64,000 nucleotides of DNA from Halotia branconii CENA392 (GCF_029953635.1 NZ_CP124543.1:3389455-3453454), one strand, 5' to 3'. Counted from the stretch's first letter, positions 26,391 through 35,990 are shown. Notes: a model not told the origin generated them from the letters alone. Numbers and translations: made by a program.

Positions 26391-27182
26391 TCATTGATAA
26401 TTTACCCAAGATTCCCAAAAAACATAAATTGATAAGATTCCTAAGAAGATACGCAGTACAAGACTGACAGTAACATCTGGTAGTTTTGGCAATACGCGAG
26501 TACTCATTTGAACGCCTAAAAGACCTCCACAACCTAAAATTAGACCTTGAACAAATAAAATATTTCCTGCTAATGTGTGTCCTGTACAAGCAGCTAAAGC
26601 AGTAATCACAATCACACCCAGACTAGTTTGAATTGCTACTTTAATGTCTTCTCCTAATAGCAATATTTGCAACGGAACCATAATTGTCCCGCCACCTAAG
26701 CCAAAAAAGCCTGCTAAAATTCCTGCTGCTCCCCCAGTGCCAATTTTAGAAAGTAATGGGTTAAATTCTAGTGTTGTATTCTCTGCTTGTTTTAAGACCA
26801 GTTCTTTACGCAGCTCTATCAAATAGATATTAGCTAATAGTATGATGCCGAATGTAAAAAGTATGATGTAAGGTGGAATTATATTAGCGAAATACACTCC
26901 TATGCCAGTAGTTAAAAAAGCTGGAATCCCTAAATAAATTACCCGTTTCCAGTCAAAGTAACCCATCCACCAATTCTGCAAACTTCCAGAAATTGAAGTA
27001 ATCACAATAGCAAGACTACTAGTTGCGATCGCTTGCACAGGTGTATAACCTAAGGTAACTAAAAGGGGAATTGTGATAATCCCGCCACCTATACCTAAAA
27101 GTCCGGCGATGACTCCAGAGATTAGACCTCCAGCTACCAAAATCAACCAATTAAAGTCGATCATCAATAGGTATTTTTCCAT
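26391..27182 (-). CDS. TauE/SafE-family membrane exporter (sulfite/sulfonate or related anion)
   Basis: Polytopic inner-membrane protein of about 263 residues with two similar halves, each with a glycine-rich signature: GLISGVIAGLLGIGGGIITIPLL (N-terminal) and GAAGILAGFFGLGGGTIMVPL (middle). This is the TauE/SafE (DUF81) pattern, about eight helices. The open frame extends to 27281, but its first about 33 residues are the translation of a palindromic repeat (27217-27279), so ATG 27180-27182 is taken (ATG 27164 is also possible). The gene lies directly downstream of a sulfite-oxidase-family gene on the same strand, which suggests a sulfur anion as substrate; this is inference. Confidence 0.82.
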   Translation of the reverse strand: MEKYLLMIDFNWLILVAGGLISGVIAGLLGIGGGIITIPLLVTLGYTPVQAIATSSLAIVITSISGSLQNWWMGYFDWKRVIYLGIPAFLTTGIGVYFANIIPPYIILFTFGIILLANIYLIELRKELVLKQAENTTLEFNPLLSKIGTGGAAGILAGFFGLGGGTIMVPLQILLLGEDIKVAIQTSLGVIVITALAACTGHTLAGNILFVQGLILGCGGLLGVQMSTRVLPKLPDVTVSLVLRIFLGILSIYVFWESWVNYQ

Positions 27183-27216
27183 AAGAGTGTTCCAAAAAAG
27201 AAATGATCCGAAACCC

Positions 27217-27279
27217 GTCATTGCGAGCAAAGCGAAGCAATCGCAATGACTGGGATTGCTTCGCTTCGCTCGCAATGAC
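27217..27279. repeat. Palindromic interspersed repeat
   Basis: GTCATTGCGAGC...AAGCAATC (27217-27242) faces GATTGCTTCGC...CAATGAC (27254-27279): 26-bp arms with one or two mismatches. The same palindrome is widespread in bacterial genomes (translated as LRAKRSN...CFALLAMT). It lies between the sulfite oxidase and exporter genes and could form a strong RNA hairpin in their transcript. Confidence 0.8.
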
Positions 27280-27326
27280 AATTGGGCATTTTTTTACTTG
27301 GAGTACTCTAAGACTAATGGGAGTCA

Positions 27327-28619
27327 TTAACCTTGCACTGTTACTGGATGGGTAACAACGCCTCCGTAAAGCAATCCAAAATCATTCCACGGAACGGTAT
27401 TCGACTGTGTATTTCCCAAATTGTCAGTAGCACGAGCTTGTAGAGAATACTCACCAGCAACTGGATTCCAGTCAATATCCCAGCGCACCCATGCAAAAGG
27501 TAAATTTGGTTCTCTCAATCGCGCCAATTGCCAAGTTTTGCCACCATCTAAGCTAACTTCCACACGGACAATCTTGCCTTTCCCAGACCAAGAACGTCCG
27601 CGTAGTAGATGATGCCCTGCCGCCAGCGTAGCCGGCCAAGCCAACTCAAAAGCACTTTTAACATTTTGATAAGTAATCAGCTTACCTTCATACGGGGAAA
27701 CGGCAGGATAATCTGAGCCAGTCAGCACCATCTGCTTTAACACCCACTGGGTATATATGGGCGTTTCGGAAACTTCAATGCGCTCAATCCATTTCACATT
27801 GGCGTTTCCTGCCCAACCAGGAAATATTGCCCGGCATGGCTGACCGTGGTCTGGAGGTAGTGGTTCTCCATTCATGGCATAGACTATTAGTGAGTTATCC
27901 GCTAATGCCTTAGCAATGGGAACTACACTACTGAACTTGGATGGCTTTGTTCCTTTTGCATCCAGTGAATCCAAATCTGCCCCTTCAACTAATACGTCTT
28001 TGGCAGTAGATTTCAATCCAGCTCGTTCTAACAATGCACTAAGTGGTACACCAGTCCACTCAGCAACACCAATAGCACCCAGTCGCCAGCGTGTTCCTGA
28101 AAGAGGTCTGTTGTAAGCTTCTTCAAAGAAACGCCGACCATTGGCAGCACATTCAATAGCACTAGTGACTGATATTGATGGCATGGCCATGATTTCATCG
28201 TATGTAAACTGGCAGGGAGTGGAAACGCCAGTTCCTTCAATTTGCAAACGCCATGTTGATGGATTAAAAGGGGGAGGTGTATGACGGTTATGAACGTAAA
28301 ACCAATCGTTTGGGACTAAATAGCCACGTCCATACATTGTTTCCCAGTTCATCTCTAATGTGCCTTGGCTATGAGAGATATATCCTGGTGGCAATGGCTT
28401 CAGTATTTTACTACCCTTAGTTTTCAAGGTGGGATTTGTTTGACTATAAGCAGCCGCAGGTTTAGCTAACCCCCCAATAGCTATTCCTCCAACCATAGTG
28501 CCTAGTATTTGCAGAAAGCGTTGACGTGAAATATTTGCATCTGTCCTTTTTTGCCAGATGTACTCGTCAGCCCTTGCTTTTAGGTAATCCTCTTGGTCGA
28601 AGAGGTTTTTATCGCTCAA
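27327..28619 (-). CDS. Sulfite-oxidase-family molybdopterin enzyme
   Basis: About 430 residues. An N-terminal hydrophobic stretch (ISRQRFLQILGTMVGGIAIGG) resembles a Tat signal with R-Q-R in place of RR, then PAAAYS as a likely cleavage region. The oxidoreductase molybdopterin domain (about 125-300) has NDWFYVHNRH and the cofactor Cys in SAIECAANGRRFFEE. The Mo-co dimerisation domain occupies about 315-425 (GRSWSGKGKIVRVEVSLDGG). Probably oxidises sulfite to sulfate in the periplasm. Start: TTG 28619 has AAGAGGG upstream; TTG 28643 is an alternative. The TauE/SafE gene follows. Whether the imperfect Tat motif works is uncertain. Confidence 0.85.
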   Translation of the reverse strand: MSDKNLFDQEDYLKARADEYIWQKRTDANISRQRFLQILGTMVGGIAIGGLAKPAAAYSQTNPTLKTKGSKILKPLPPGYISHSQGTLEMNWETMYGRGYLVPNDWFYVHNRHTPPPFNPSTWRLQIEGTGVSTPCQFTYDEIMAMPSISVTSAIECAANGRRFFEEAYNRPLSGTRWRLGAIGVAEWTGVPLSALLERAGLKSTAKDVLVEGADLDSLDAKGTKPSKFSSVVPIAKALADNSLIVYAMNGEPLPPDHGQPCRAIFPGWAGNANVKWIERIEVSETPIYTQWVLKQMVLTGSDYPAVSPYEGKLITYQNVKSAFELAWPATLAAGHHLLRGRSWSGKGKIVRVEVSLDGGKTWQLARLREPNLPFAWVRWDIDWNPVAGEYSLQARATDNLGNTQSNTVPWNDFGLLYGGVVTHPVTVQG

Positions 28620-28643
28620 AGCTATTACCCTCTTGTAATTCAA

Positions 28644-28881
28644 TAATTTTAGGTAGCAAAAGAGTTTAGGTGAATTCGATTAATGAATTTACCGCAGTCG
28701 TTGGTTTCGACTTCGCTCAACCAACGAAAGAGTCGAGAGTTGAGCGGAGCGCCGCACTGAGCCTGTCGAAGTGTCGAAACTCTTTAACATCGGTATTTTC
28801 TTCGCTAGAAATCACCTTAAGTCTACTTCTGCTACCTGATATTTTCACAAAAATTAGATTTTGGCGTGAAAGGAAACAAGA
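28644..28881. repeat. Intergenic repeat (GTTGAGCG/TGTCGAAG type)
   Basis: About 28698-28790 is a chain of inverted units: GGTTTCGACTTCGCTCAACC, GAGTTGAGCGGAGCGCC, GCACTGAGCCTGTCGAAGTG. A 71-codon plus-strand frame here is repeat translation and not a gene. Confidence 0.6.
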
Positions 28882-30333
28882 CTAGCTATTAACCGCTGTC
28901 CACACACCAGTTATTTGATCTTGTTGATAGTAGGGTAAATAGTAATCAAATCCATTTTGGGCTATTTCTGAAATCGCATCCAGGAAGCGATCGCAGTCTT
29001 CAAGTGTATTATATACAGCAAAGCTGGCTCGGATAATAGTAGGAATATTGCGTGTAATTCCACTTTCTACTTCTTTAGCAATCTCGCAGTCTTGCTCATC
29101 AGAAATATTTTTGAGTTTACGGATATATTCGTAAGTGCAGAAAGCCCCTGCTCTTACCCCAATTCCGTATTCTTGTGCCAGAATCTCAGCCACTAAGCGA
29201 CCGTCAAACCCATCAATATCAAAGGGAATCACATGAGCTATGTTATCTCCCAAGATATGAACTTTAACACCAGGAATAGCCTGAAGCCGTGTGAATGTAA
29301 ATTCAACTAAAGAGTGTTCGTATTCGGCAATGTGATCGCGTCCTAATTCTTCTATAATCTCAATTGCTTTGGCAATTGCGATCGCACCCATTGCGTTTGG
29401 CGTTCCAGGGTCATGCGCCCGTTCTGTATAAAAACGCTTAATTTCTAGGTTTCTCGTAATATAAGGCAGATTTCCACCCCCAATTTGATAGGGGTAAGAA
29501 CCATCAAAAAATTCCTTCGGTCCCAATAAAACCCCTGTCCCATAAGGAGCATACATTTTGTGTCCAGAAAAAGCCACAAAATCTAAATGACATGGGTCAT
29601 CATCTGCACGCATGTCTACTCGCTCATGTTGAATTAACTGACATACATCAGCAAACATCTTCGCACCATACCGATGTGCTAAAGCCGCAAGTTCGTAAAT
29701 AGGGGGTCTGTAACCTGTAATTGTCGAAGCACCTGTAATAGTTAATAGCTTAATTTGCTCTGCTGCGGGGCGGTTTTGGTGTGCCTTAAAGATCTCCTCA
29801 ATCTCAGCAAGACTGACACTTCCGTCTGGTTGAGTTCTGTACTGAATAACTTCGTCTCTAGTTACCCAAGGCAATAAGTTTGAAGAATGCTCAATGTCAG
29901 ATACTAAGATTTTGCCTGGTCTTTTTGCCCACAGGGTGGCAGCTCCATTAATTGCTTCTGTTGTATTCTTGGCAAAGATGACATAGTTCTGTGAGGATGA
30001 TCCTACAAAGTCCCGAATAATGTCCCGACTGGCATCATATTCTTGTGTAGTGATAATAGACTTTTGTCCAGAGCCGCGATGTACGCTGCCATAGGTATCA
30101 AGCATCTCGTTCACATACTGCTTAAGGTTCGCAAAAGGAGTAGTTGTGGCTCCATTATCCAAGTTGATGTACTTGAGATACTTTCCGCTACGAACTTTCA
30201 CCCTGAAAGATAGAGATTCATCTGTAAATAATGGTTTGATTTCTTGGTTCCAAAAGCTATCAAGATTATCTGCAAACATTATTTGAGCAGGTTCTGACTT
30301 CCTTGTTACGCCCAATACAGTTGCTTTGGTCAT
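28882..30333 (-). CDS. Class V aminotransferase, cysteine-desulfurase-like
   Basis: PLP enzyme of fold type I, 483 residues. NLDNGATTTPF near residue 55 and GSVHRGSGQKSIITTQEYDASRDIIRDF match the SufS/NifS group. The PLP lysine is in AFSGHKMYAPYGTGVLLG (about residue 253), ADVCQLIQHERVD supplies the ring-stacking and Asp contacts, and GVRAGAFCTYEYIRK near 395 holds a Cys in a position like the SufS active-site loop. The N-terminal about 45-residue extension is longer than in SufS. No sufBCD or isc genes are adjacent. Cysteine desulfurase or a related lyase is likely; the substrate is not fixed. Confidence 0.82.
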   Translation of the reverse strand: MTKATVLGVTRKSEPAQIMFADNLDSFWNQEIKPLFTDESLSFRVKVRSGKYLKYINLDNGATTTPFANLKQYVNEMLDTYGSVHRGSGQKSIITTQEYDASRDIIRDFVGSSSQNYVIFAKNTTEAINGAATLWAKRPGKILVSDIEHSSNLLPWVTRDEVIQYRTQPDGSVSLAEIEEIFKAHQNRPAAEQIKLLTITGASTITGYRPPIYELAALAHRYGAKMFADVCQLIQHERVDMRADDDPCHLDFVAFSGHKMYAPYGTGVLLGPKEFFDGSYPYQIGGGNLPYITRNLEIKRFYTERAHDPGTPNAMGAIAIAKAIEIIEELGRDHIAEYEHSLVEFTFTRLQAIPGVKVHILGDNIAHVIPFDIDGFDGRLVAEILAQEYGIGVRAGAFCTYEYIRKLKNISDEQDCEIAKEVESGITRNIPTIIRASFAVYNTLEDCDRFLDAISEIAQNGFDYYLPYYQQDQITGVWTAVNS

Positions 30334-31875
30334 TTTTAGTATCCCTTATTTTCAGTTTTTAATTTTTTGATTAGCTTAACTGCCACAAAGATTTATACAG
30401 GGCAACAATGATATTAATCTCCACTATCTTTTGTGTTTAGCAGTACTTTGTTGCTAGGTTAAAACTCAGTGGTTTTAATGAATTTATTAAAAAATTATTA
30501 AAAAAAATATCCGCGACAATACTTAATTTAATGAATATATTTTGTACAAAGTATAATATATTAGAAGTACTTAAGTACACTTTAAATAATTTTCTTGTAA
30601 TTTTAAAAAAGAGTTAATATTTTAGAAATAAACTTATAATAAAGCTTTTTCATAACTAAGCTGGAAACTGCCTGTTATCACACTATCTACCAACAAAATT
30701 CTGCCCTGATTTTTGATATGTCTTTAAGAAAGTTTCATCAAATATTTTATAGTTAATGTGTTCAATTTAACTAAAAAAACAAGTACATATATGTAATTGT
30801 CATAGCTTGCTAACTTTTCAGTTAAAGTACAAGCTTTTAATTCTTTACTAATACAAAGTGATGATAGCCTGACATGCCGAATTATCAATTCTTTAAGGAA
30901 TACAAATACAAACATCTATCTTAAGTAACAAATAAAACTATGTATAAATATATTCAATAATTCACTTGAACTTCTATCTTAAGTAGGTTGCTATAATGAC
31001 TCTAATAAAGTTAAAATAAAACGAAAATTTTTAGGTTCTGGGCATTATAAGTATATTTCCCTATAAAAAGTTGTTTTTTCTCATACTTACCTTTTTGGGC
31101 ATTTTAAAATATCGTTTATAGAACCAGTCATGTTTAATGTGATTATCCAGTAGAGACCATCAACAGTAGGATAAAAGAAACAAAGAAAAGCTTAATGAAG
31201 ATAAAAAGAAAAAGTCCGTGGAACGTGCATGATGTTCCACGGCTTTTAATGTGGTGTGAGGGTTTTAACTATATGATGATCATAAAGCAATTACTCAGTG
31301 GCAAGATGGTCGTAACAATTTTGGTAACAAGTTTTTTTGGCGGTAATCCTAAACATTGCTACTGTGTTACGTCAATTTGAAAAAAGAATTAGGTCATACC
31401 AGTTCTATATTGAAGATGCATATAAACAAACCCACCACCCAACCCCTACCCGCCCCTTGGTAAGCTAATCGTCATTTAAATTGCATCATGTTAATGGTAA
31501 TAAAAGCTACAAACCCTCTCCCTTGCCCCCTGCTCCCTGCCCCCCTGCGGTCTCAATGTGCAAATTAAATGTTTAACAGCTTAAGGGGAGGGGTCAAAAC
31601 AATGTGCGGCTTCACACAGAATTGGTATCAGATCCACCAACTTGAGAAATGCGATTAATCACGTCCACATACAAAAAAGAAGATAAAATCAACTTTATTT
31701 CTCCAAATATCTGCCTTGTTATTGATGCTAAATAAGGTTTTTTAAGGCTATGAGATTGAGGATCACTCAAGAATTATCATAACTCTTCACATTAGTTATC
31801 ACTATAATTTTGACTATTAAATAATTCAACCATGCGATTGAAGGTTTACAATATTAGAAAAAATTTGATTGCAAA
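30334..31875. other. Long AT-rich region without protein genes
   Basis: About 1.5 kb between divergent genes. Short open frames here (30724-30915 minus, 31195-31380 plus) lack ribosome sites and family features. Noteworthy parts: AT-rich DNA at 30480-30660, a promoter-like TATAAT at 30992-30997, a perfect hairpin with a short T tract at 31216-31247, and short-repeat phrases (CCCTTGCCCCCTGCTCCCTG, about 31521-31540). The last 130 bases lead into the J-domain gene. Confidence 0.55.
31004..31247 (+). ncRNA. Candidate small RNA with intrinsic terminator
   Basis: TATAAT at 30992-30997 with a weak upstream TTGAAC (20-base spacer) could start a transcript near 31004. It would end at CCGTGGAAC (31216-31224)/GTTCCACGG (31234-31242) followed by CTTTT, a 9-bp terminator stem. 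GGTTCTGGGC near 31032 and TAGAACC near 31119 could pair. No coding frame fits. This is a structural guess only. Confidence 0.3.
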
Positions 31876-32442
31876 GTGACTCAAACAGCCGTGAATCATC
31901 ATGGGGCAATGCCACAACGCAGTAAACCAACTTATTACTCCCTGCTAGGATTGCATCCCTCGGCATCGGTGATAGATATTCGTCGTGCTTATCGGGAACT
32001 GAGCAAACGCTATCATCCCGACACTACAGATTTGCCTGCTACTTTGGCTACAACAAAATTTCAGCAAATCAACGAAGCCTATGCCACTCTTAGCAGTCCA
32101 GAACGGCGACAAAGCTATGACCTGAAAATTGGCTATTCCCGCTTTACAGTCATTCAAGCGCCCTCTGACTTAAACCTTCCTGTTTCTCGTTCTTATAAAT
32201 GGTCAAAATCAGCTTACTTGGATGCAAGCGATCGCCCCTTGTCATCTGGGGAAATCTTTGCTTTATTTATTCTGGTGTTGACTTTTGTTGGTTGTTTACT
32301 GCTAGCAGTGGCTATTGGCTTAACTCGTGGTGAGGCTGCTTTTCAAACGCAACTATTGCAACCAATCCCCGCAGTCCAAAAGCAAGTTTCCCAAATATCC
32401 CAACCGACTAGTCCGTGGGAAATTAAAAATTTCAATTCTTAA
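31876..32442 (+). CDS. J-domain protein with C-terminal membrane helix
   Basis: Co-chaperone-type protein of 188 residues. The J domain (about 19-85) reads TYYSLLGLHPSASVIDIRRAYRELSKRYHPDTTD, with the HPD motif that stimulates DnaK ATPase, then FQQINEAYATLSSPERRQSYD. A transmembrane helix at about 133-155 (FALFILVLTFVGCLLLAVAIGL) anchors it with the J domain on the cytoplasmic side. It has no G/F or zinc region, so it is a type III J protein. The start is GTG 31876. DUF3143 follows after 20 bases in the same direction, a likely operon. Confidence 0.88.
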   Translation: MTQTAVNHHGAMPQRSKPTYYSLLGLHPSASVIDIRRAYRELSKRYHPDTTDLPATLATTKFQQINEAYATLSSPERRQSYDLKIGYSRFTVIQAPSDLNLPVSRSYKWSKSAYLDASDRPLSSGEIFALFILVLTFVGCLLLAVAIGLTRGEAAFQTQLLQPIPAVQKQVSQISQPTSPWEIKNFNS

Positions 32443-32462
32443 AGTCAAAATCTCAAATTATT

Positions 32463-32735
32463 ATGTCTATTATTTCTGCTGATACTCCTCTATATAGTCA
32501 TTCCTTACCACAAATTGAGGACTGGCTCAAAGACCAAGGCTGTCAGCAAGATGAAACACAGCTGCACTGCTGGCACTTAAAGCAGTCTAATTGGCAAGCT
32601 GAACTGTGGCTTGATACTGAGCAAATCGTAGTGCGATATATCCAGGGTGGCGATAATGGACAAGATATTCAACGCTCATTTAAATATTCCCTCAGTCGAG
32701 AAGATATAGAACAAGCAGTTTTTTCTGGGCCATGA
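32463..32735 (+). CDS. DUF3143 family protein
   Basis: A 90-residue cyanobacterial and chloroplast-lineage protein, cytoplasmic, with no catalytic motif: MSIISADTPLYSHSLPQIEDWL, then CWHLKQSNWQAELWLDTEQIVVRYI and SLSREDIEQAVFSGP. The pattern LPQIE.WL...G..QD...W....W.AEL.L....I.VRY is that of DUF3143. It follows the J-domain gene by 20 bases, so the two are probably expressed together. Function is unknown. Confidence 0.85.
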   Translation: MSIISADTPLYSHSLPQIEDWLKDQGCQQDETQLHCWHLKQSNWQAELWLDTEQIVVRYIQGGDNGQDIQRSFKYSLSREDIEQAVFSGP

Positions 32736-32757
32736 ATTAGGGGCTAGCCCCTAGCCC

Positions 32758-33507
32758 TCACACCTTCCCAAATCGTCGCTCCCTTTGTTGGTAGGCACGT
32801 AAGGCGCGGTGAAACTCGCTGCGGTCAAAATCTGGCCAGAGAGTATCGGTGATATAAATTTCTCCATAAGCCATTTGCCAAAGTAGAAAATTTGAGAGTC
32901 GCATCTCCCCGCTGGTACGAATTAATAAGTCTGGATCTGTAATTCCGGCTGTATACAAATGTTTCTCAAAAGTTTCTTCATCAATTTCATCAGGTTCTAA
33001 TGTACCTTGCTGAACTTTTTGGGCGATCGCCCGACAAGCTTGTAAAATTTCTTGCCGTCCGCCATAATTGGTTGCTACAGAAAACCGGATAGCGCGATTA
33101 TTTTTGGTTTCTTCCATCGAACGGGAAATTTCTTGTTGGAGCGATCGCGGTAAAGCTTGCAAATTTCCCACAAACTTGATTTGCACGTTTTCCTCAACCA
33201 TTTCCCGCAGTTCTTGGCGTAAAACTTTTTGGAATAAAGTCATCAAAAAATCTACTTCCTCCTGGGGTCTTTTCCAGTTTTCAGTTGAAAAAGCATAAGC
33301 TGTTAGTGCCTGAATCCCCCAATCCTTACAACAATGCAGCAAATCTTTTAAAGCATCTACACCAGCTTTATGTCCCATAATCCGGGGTAGACCTTGACGT
33401 TTAGCCCATCGACCATTGCCATCCATAATTACTGCAACGTGTTGGGGTAGTAGTTTTCGTTTTAAATCAAGGGGTAATTCTTGCAGTTCTGTTTGTTGTG
33501 CTGTCAT
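32758..33507 (-). CDS. uppS: Isoprenyl transferase (undecaprenyl diphosphate synthase)
   Basis: cis-Prenyltransferase of 249 residues that elongates farnesyl diphosphate with IPP to make the lipid carrier for peptidoglycan and glycans. Motifs: [20 protein letters not shown] (catalytic Asp), [22 protein letters not shown], and [22 protein letters not shown] near residue 195. Start ATG 33505-33507 overlaps the stop of the diadenylate cyclase gene (ATGA), giving tight coupling. The last gene of the lysA-cdaA-uppS cluster. Confidence 0.95.
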   Translation of the reverse strand: MTAQQTELQELPLDLKRKLLPQHVAVIMDGNGRWAKRQGLPRIMGHKAGVDALKDLLHCCKDWGIQALTAYAFSTENWKRPQEEVDFLMTLFQKVLRQELREMVEENVQIKFVGNLQALPRSLQQEISRSMEETKNNRAIRFSVATNYGGRQEILQACRAIAQKVQQGTLEPDEIDEETFEKHLYTAGITDPDLLIRTSGEMRLSNFLLWQMAYGEIYITDTLWPDFDRSEFHRALRAYQQRERRFGKV

Positions 33508-34427
33508 TTTTTATTTCGAGAGGCGGTCGATGGTAATCCGATTAAACGTGAAACTAGTGTTAGTGCCTTACCACCAATCTGACGACCTAAACTGAATAAA
33601 CCAGGAGCAACAGCTTCCCGATCTACAGTTGGTGACAATCGAGCATCTAATGACTCTTTTAGCTTCCTAATCGTCAGCGGTCTATTTAAGATTCCCCTTT
33701 CCGCTAAGGAAATAGAACCAGTTTCTTCTGATACAACGACACAAATACAATTTTCGACCCGCTCAGTAATTCCCATTGCTGCCCGATGGCGTGTTCCCAA
33801 CTGGCGCGAGGCTGTGCGTCCCGAAAGTGGTAAAATTATACCTGATGATACAATCCGTGAGCCACGAACTAAAGTTGCTCCATCATGCAACAAAGTTTTT
33901 GGTTGGAAAATCGTCTGTATTAGTTCTTTAGATACATCAGCATTCAGCTTCACTCCAGGCACAGAAAAATCTCGCTCATCAATCGGACCAGTTGTTTCCA
34001 AAATCAGCAAAGCTCCAATTCGGTTTTTCGATAGTTCTTTCACCGCATCAACAATTTCATCAATCACACTATCAGACTTAGGGATTGTTAAATTGGCAGG
34101 CTGAAATAACTGCCGAAATTCACCACGTCCTAATTGTTCTAAAAATCGGCGAAACTCTGACTGAAGAGCTACTGCCATCGCTACAGCACAGCCAATTACC
34201 AACTTTTCTAATACAAAATTTAGCAATGGTAGACCTAATCTTCCACTGAGTGCCGAAGCTAGCATTAAGATAATAAATCCCCGTACCATCCACAGTGTTC
34301 GGCGCTCACTAATAATGACTAGTATCATGTACGTCAGCGCTAACACTAATACGATATCGAGAGTCCCAAGCAGCAAGGACTGCGACCATCCTAGGTTTGT
34401 CAGCCATTGCTTCCACCAATCTCTCAT
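33504..34427 (-). CDS. cdaA: Diadenylate cyclase (c-di-AMP synthase, CdaA type)
   Basis: Makes the second messenger c-di-AMP from two ATP. A membrane part with about three helices (residues about 18-95) precedes the DAC domain (about 115-275), which has [23 protein letters not shown] (DGA motif) and [15 protein letters not shown] (RHR motif), both catalytic. Length (307) and order fit CdaA/DacA. It is translationally coupled with uppS and preceded by lysA, linking the messenger with cell-wall precursor genes. c-di-AMP in cyanobacteria is tied to osmotic and night-time survival, from knowledge of the family. Confidence 0.94.
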   Translation of the reverse strand: MRDWWKQWLTNLGWSQSLLLGTLDIVLVLALTYMILVIISERRTLWMVRGFIILMLASALSGRLGLPLLNFVLEKLVIGCAVAMAVALQSEFRRFLEQLGRGEFRQLFQPANLTIPKSDSVIDEIVDAVKELSKNRIGALLILETTGPIDERDFSVPGVKLNADVSKELIQTIFQPKTLLHDGATLVRGSRIVSSGIILPLSGRTASRQLGTRHRAAMGITERVENCICVVVSEETGSISLAERGILNRPLTIRKLKESLDARLSPTVDREAVAPGLFSLGRQIGGKALTLVSRLIGLPSTASRNKK

Positions 34428-34568
34428 GACATCTGGTGTGAAAGGATGAAGTGTGAAATATAAAGTGTGAAGTATGTTCGCGTAGTATCTTTGATAGCAG
34501 AAGGATGAAGTTTGAAATTATCAAGCATAAAATTGAAAATTTTCATTCTTATCCTTCAGCTTTAGCCT
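34428..34568. repeat. Imperfect GAAGTGTGAA-type repeats between lysA and cdaA
   Basis: GTGTGAAAGGATGAAGTGTG and similar degenerate units (about 34436-34520) fill the gap. No terminator is obvious, so read-through from lysA is possible. Confidence 0.5.
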
Positions 34569-35990
34569 TTACTGTGCAACCTTCTTGAGTCTTTCTGGCA
34601 GGCGATCTTGGCGAATCAAGTCTTCATAAGTTTCGCGTTGCAAAATTAAATTTGCTTCGCTATTCGCGACTACAACTGCTGCTGGTCGGGGCAAGCGATT
34701 ATAGTTGGATGCCATACTGTAATTGTACGCACCAGTTCCCATAACTACGAGAATATCTCCTGGTTCGGTTTTTGGCAGCTGGGCATTTTTGATGAGAATA
34801 TCTCCTGATTCGCAATGTTTACCAGCAATTGTCACTGTTTCTGTCAAGGGAACAGACATTTTATTAGCAACTACTGCCCGATAAACTGACTGATAAGTAA
34901 TAGGGCGTGGATTATCTGACATGCCACCATCAACAGCTATATAATTACGAGTTTCGGGAATAGTTTTAGATGAACCAATAGTGTAAGCTGTAACACAGGC
35001 TGTAGCAATTAGCGATCGCCCTGGTTCACATAGTAATTTCGGTAAAGGTAGATTTTCGGCTGCACAAGCTTCTTGAACTACTTCACAAATCGGTTTTACC
35101 CACTCTTCAATGCTAGGGGGATCGTCAGATTCTGTATAAGTAACTCCCAAGCCGCCACCAACATTTAATTCTGTCAGTTTTAAATTAAACTTTGCCGCAT
35201 CCCGTAGCCATTGCACCATGACAGCAGCCAAATCACGATGTGGCTGACGTTCAAAAATCTGGGAACCAATATGAGCGTGTAACCCTACACAGTTGAGGGC
35301 AGATTGTTGACTGACAAAAGTAAATAATTCCTCTAGCTGATGGGGATCAAAGCCAAACTTACTATCTAGTTGTCCCGTGCGGATATATTCATGAGTATGA
35401 CATTCAATACCCGGTGTTAACCGTAGTAGAAGCCGAGGAGGTGCAGAGGCGTAATTTGCCGTTTCTACAATTTGTACTAAAGTGTGTAATTCATGCCAAT
35501 TGTCCACTACAATGGTGCAACCAGATTCGATAGCAAAAATTAGTTCTGCACGAGATTTGTTATTGCTATGCAGGTAAATTTTTTCAGGAATAACACCCGC
35601 CTGTAAAGCAGTATAAAGTTCGCCTCCTGATGCTACATCTATTCCTAATCCTTCAGAAGCGGCGATCGCACAAACAGCTAGACAATTCCAGGCTTTGGAA
35701 GCGTACAATACTTGAGATTCACCTTTGTAATATTGCTTGAAAGCATCCCGGTACTGCTGACAAGCCAAACGTAAAGTTTCTTCATCTAAAATATATAAAG
35801 GTGAGCCAAACTGCTCAACTAGGGTTGTGACATCACACCCACCAATTTCCAGGAAGCCGTGACCATTGACTTGGGTAGTCAGGGGTAAAAGTTCCTGATT
35901 GGGTGAAAGATTGGCGTTTGTGCTGCGCCTTTGAGGTAAATACTGATTACCATCAGTATGCTGAACCTCAGTGGGGTGAGTCGATACCAT
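34569..35990 (-). CDS. lysA: Diaminopimelate decarboxylase
   Basis: PLP-dependent last step of lysine synthesis (meso-diaminopimelate to lysine). Fold type III barrel with the PLP Lys in SQVLYASKAWNCLAV, GLHAHIGSQIFE, the glycine loop LNVGGGLGVTY, LCEPGRSLIATA, and the substrate Cys-Glu motif HCESGDIL. About 473 residues from ATG 35988-35990; a TTG at 36014 extends the frame, but AAGGA in that stretch looks like the ribosome site for the ATG. It heads the lysA-cdaA-uppS cluster and is divergent from rimI. Confidence 0.94.
   Translation of the reverse strand: MVSTHPTEVQHTDGNQYLPQRRSTNANLSPNQELLPLTTQVNGHGFLEIGGCDVTTLVEQFGSPLYILDEETLRLACQQYRDAFKQYYKGESQVLYASKAWNCLAVCAIAASEGLGIDVASGGELYTALQAGVIPEKIYLHSNNKSRAELIFAIESGCTIVVDNWHELHTLVQIVETANYASAPPRLLLRLTPGIECHTHEYIRTGQLDSKFGFDPHQLEELFTFVSQQSALNCVGLHAHIGSQIFERQPHRDLAAVMVQWLRDAAKFNLKLTELNVGGGLGVTYTESDDPPSIEEWVKPICEVVQEACAAENLPLPKLLCEPGRSLIATACVTAYTIGSSKTIPETRNYIAVDGGMSDNPRPITYQSVYRAVVANKMSVPLTETVTIAGKHCESGDILIKNAQLPKTEPGDILVVMGTGAYNYSMASNYNRLPRPAAVVVANSEANLILQRETYEDLIRQDRLPERLKKVAQ

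Noticed and set aside
27183..27281. N-terminal extension of the TauE/SafE protein
   Set aside because: It is the translation of the palindromic repeat at 27217-27279 and does not resemble the family; a later ATG fits.
28670..28885. 71-codon plus-strand open frame
   Set aside because: Most of it is the GTTGAGCG/TGTCGAAG repeat chain.
30724..30915. 63-codon minus-strand frame in the gene-free region
   Set aside because: AT-rich frame with no ribosome site and no recognisable protein pattern.
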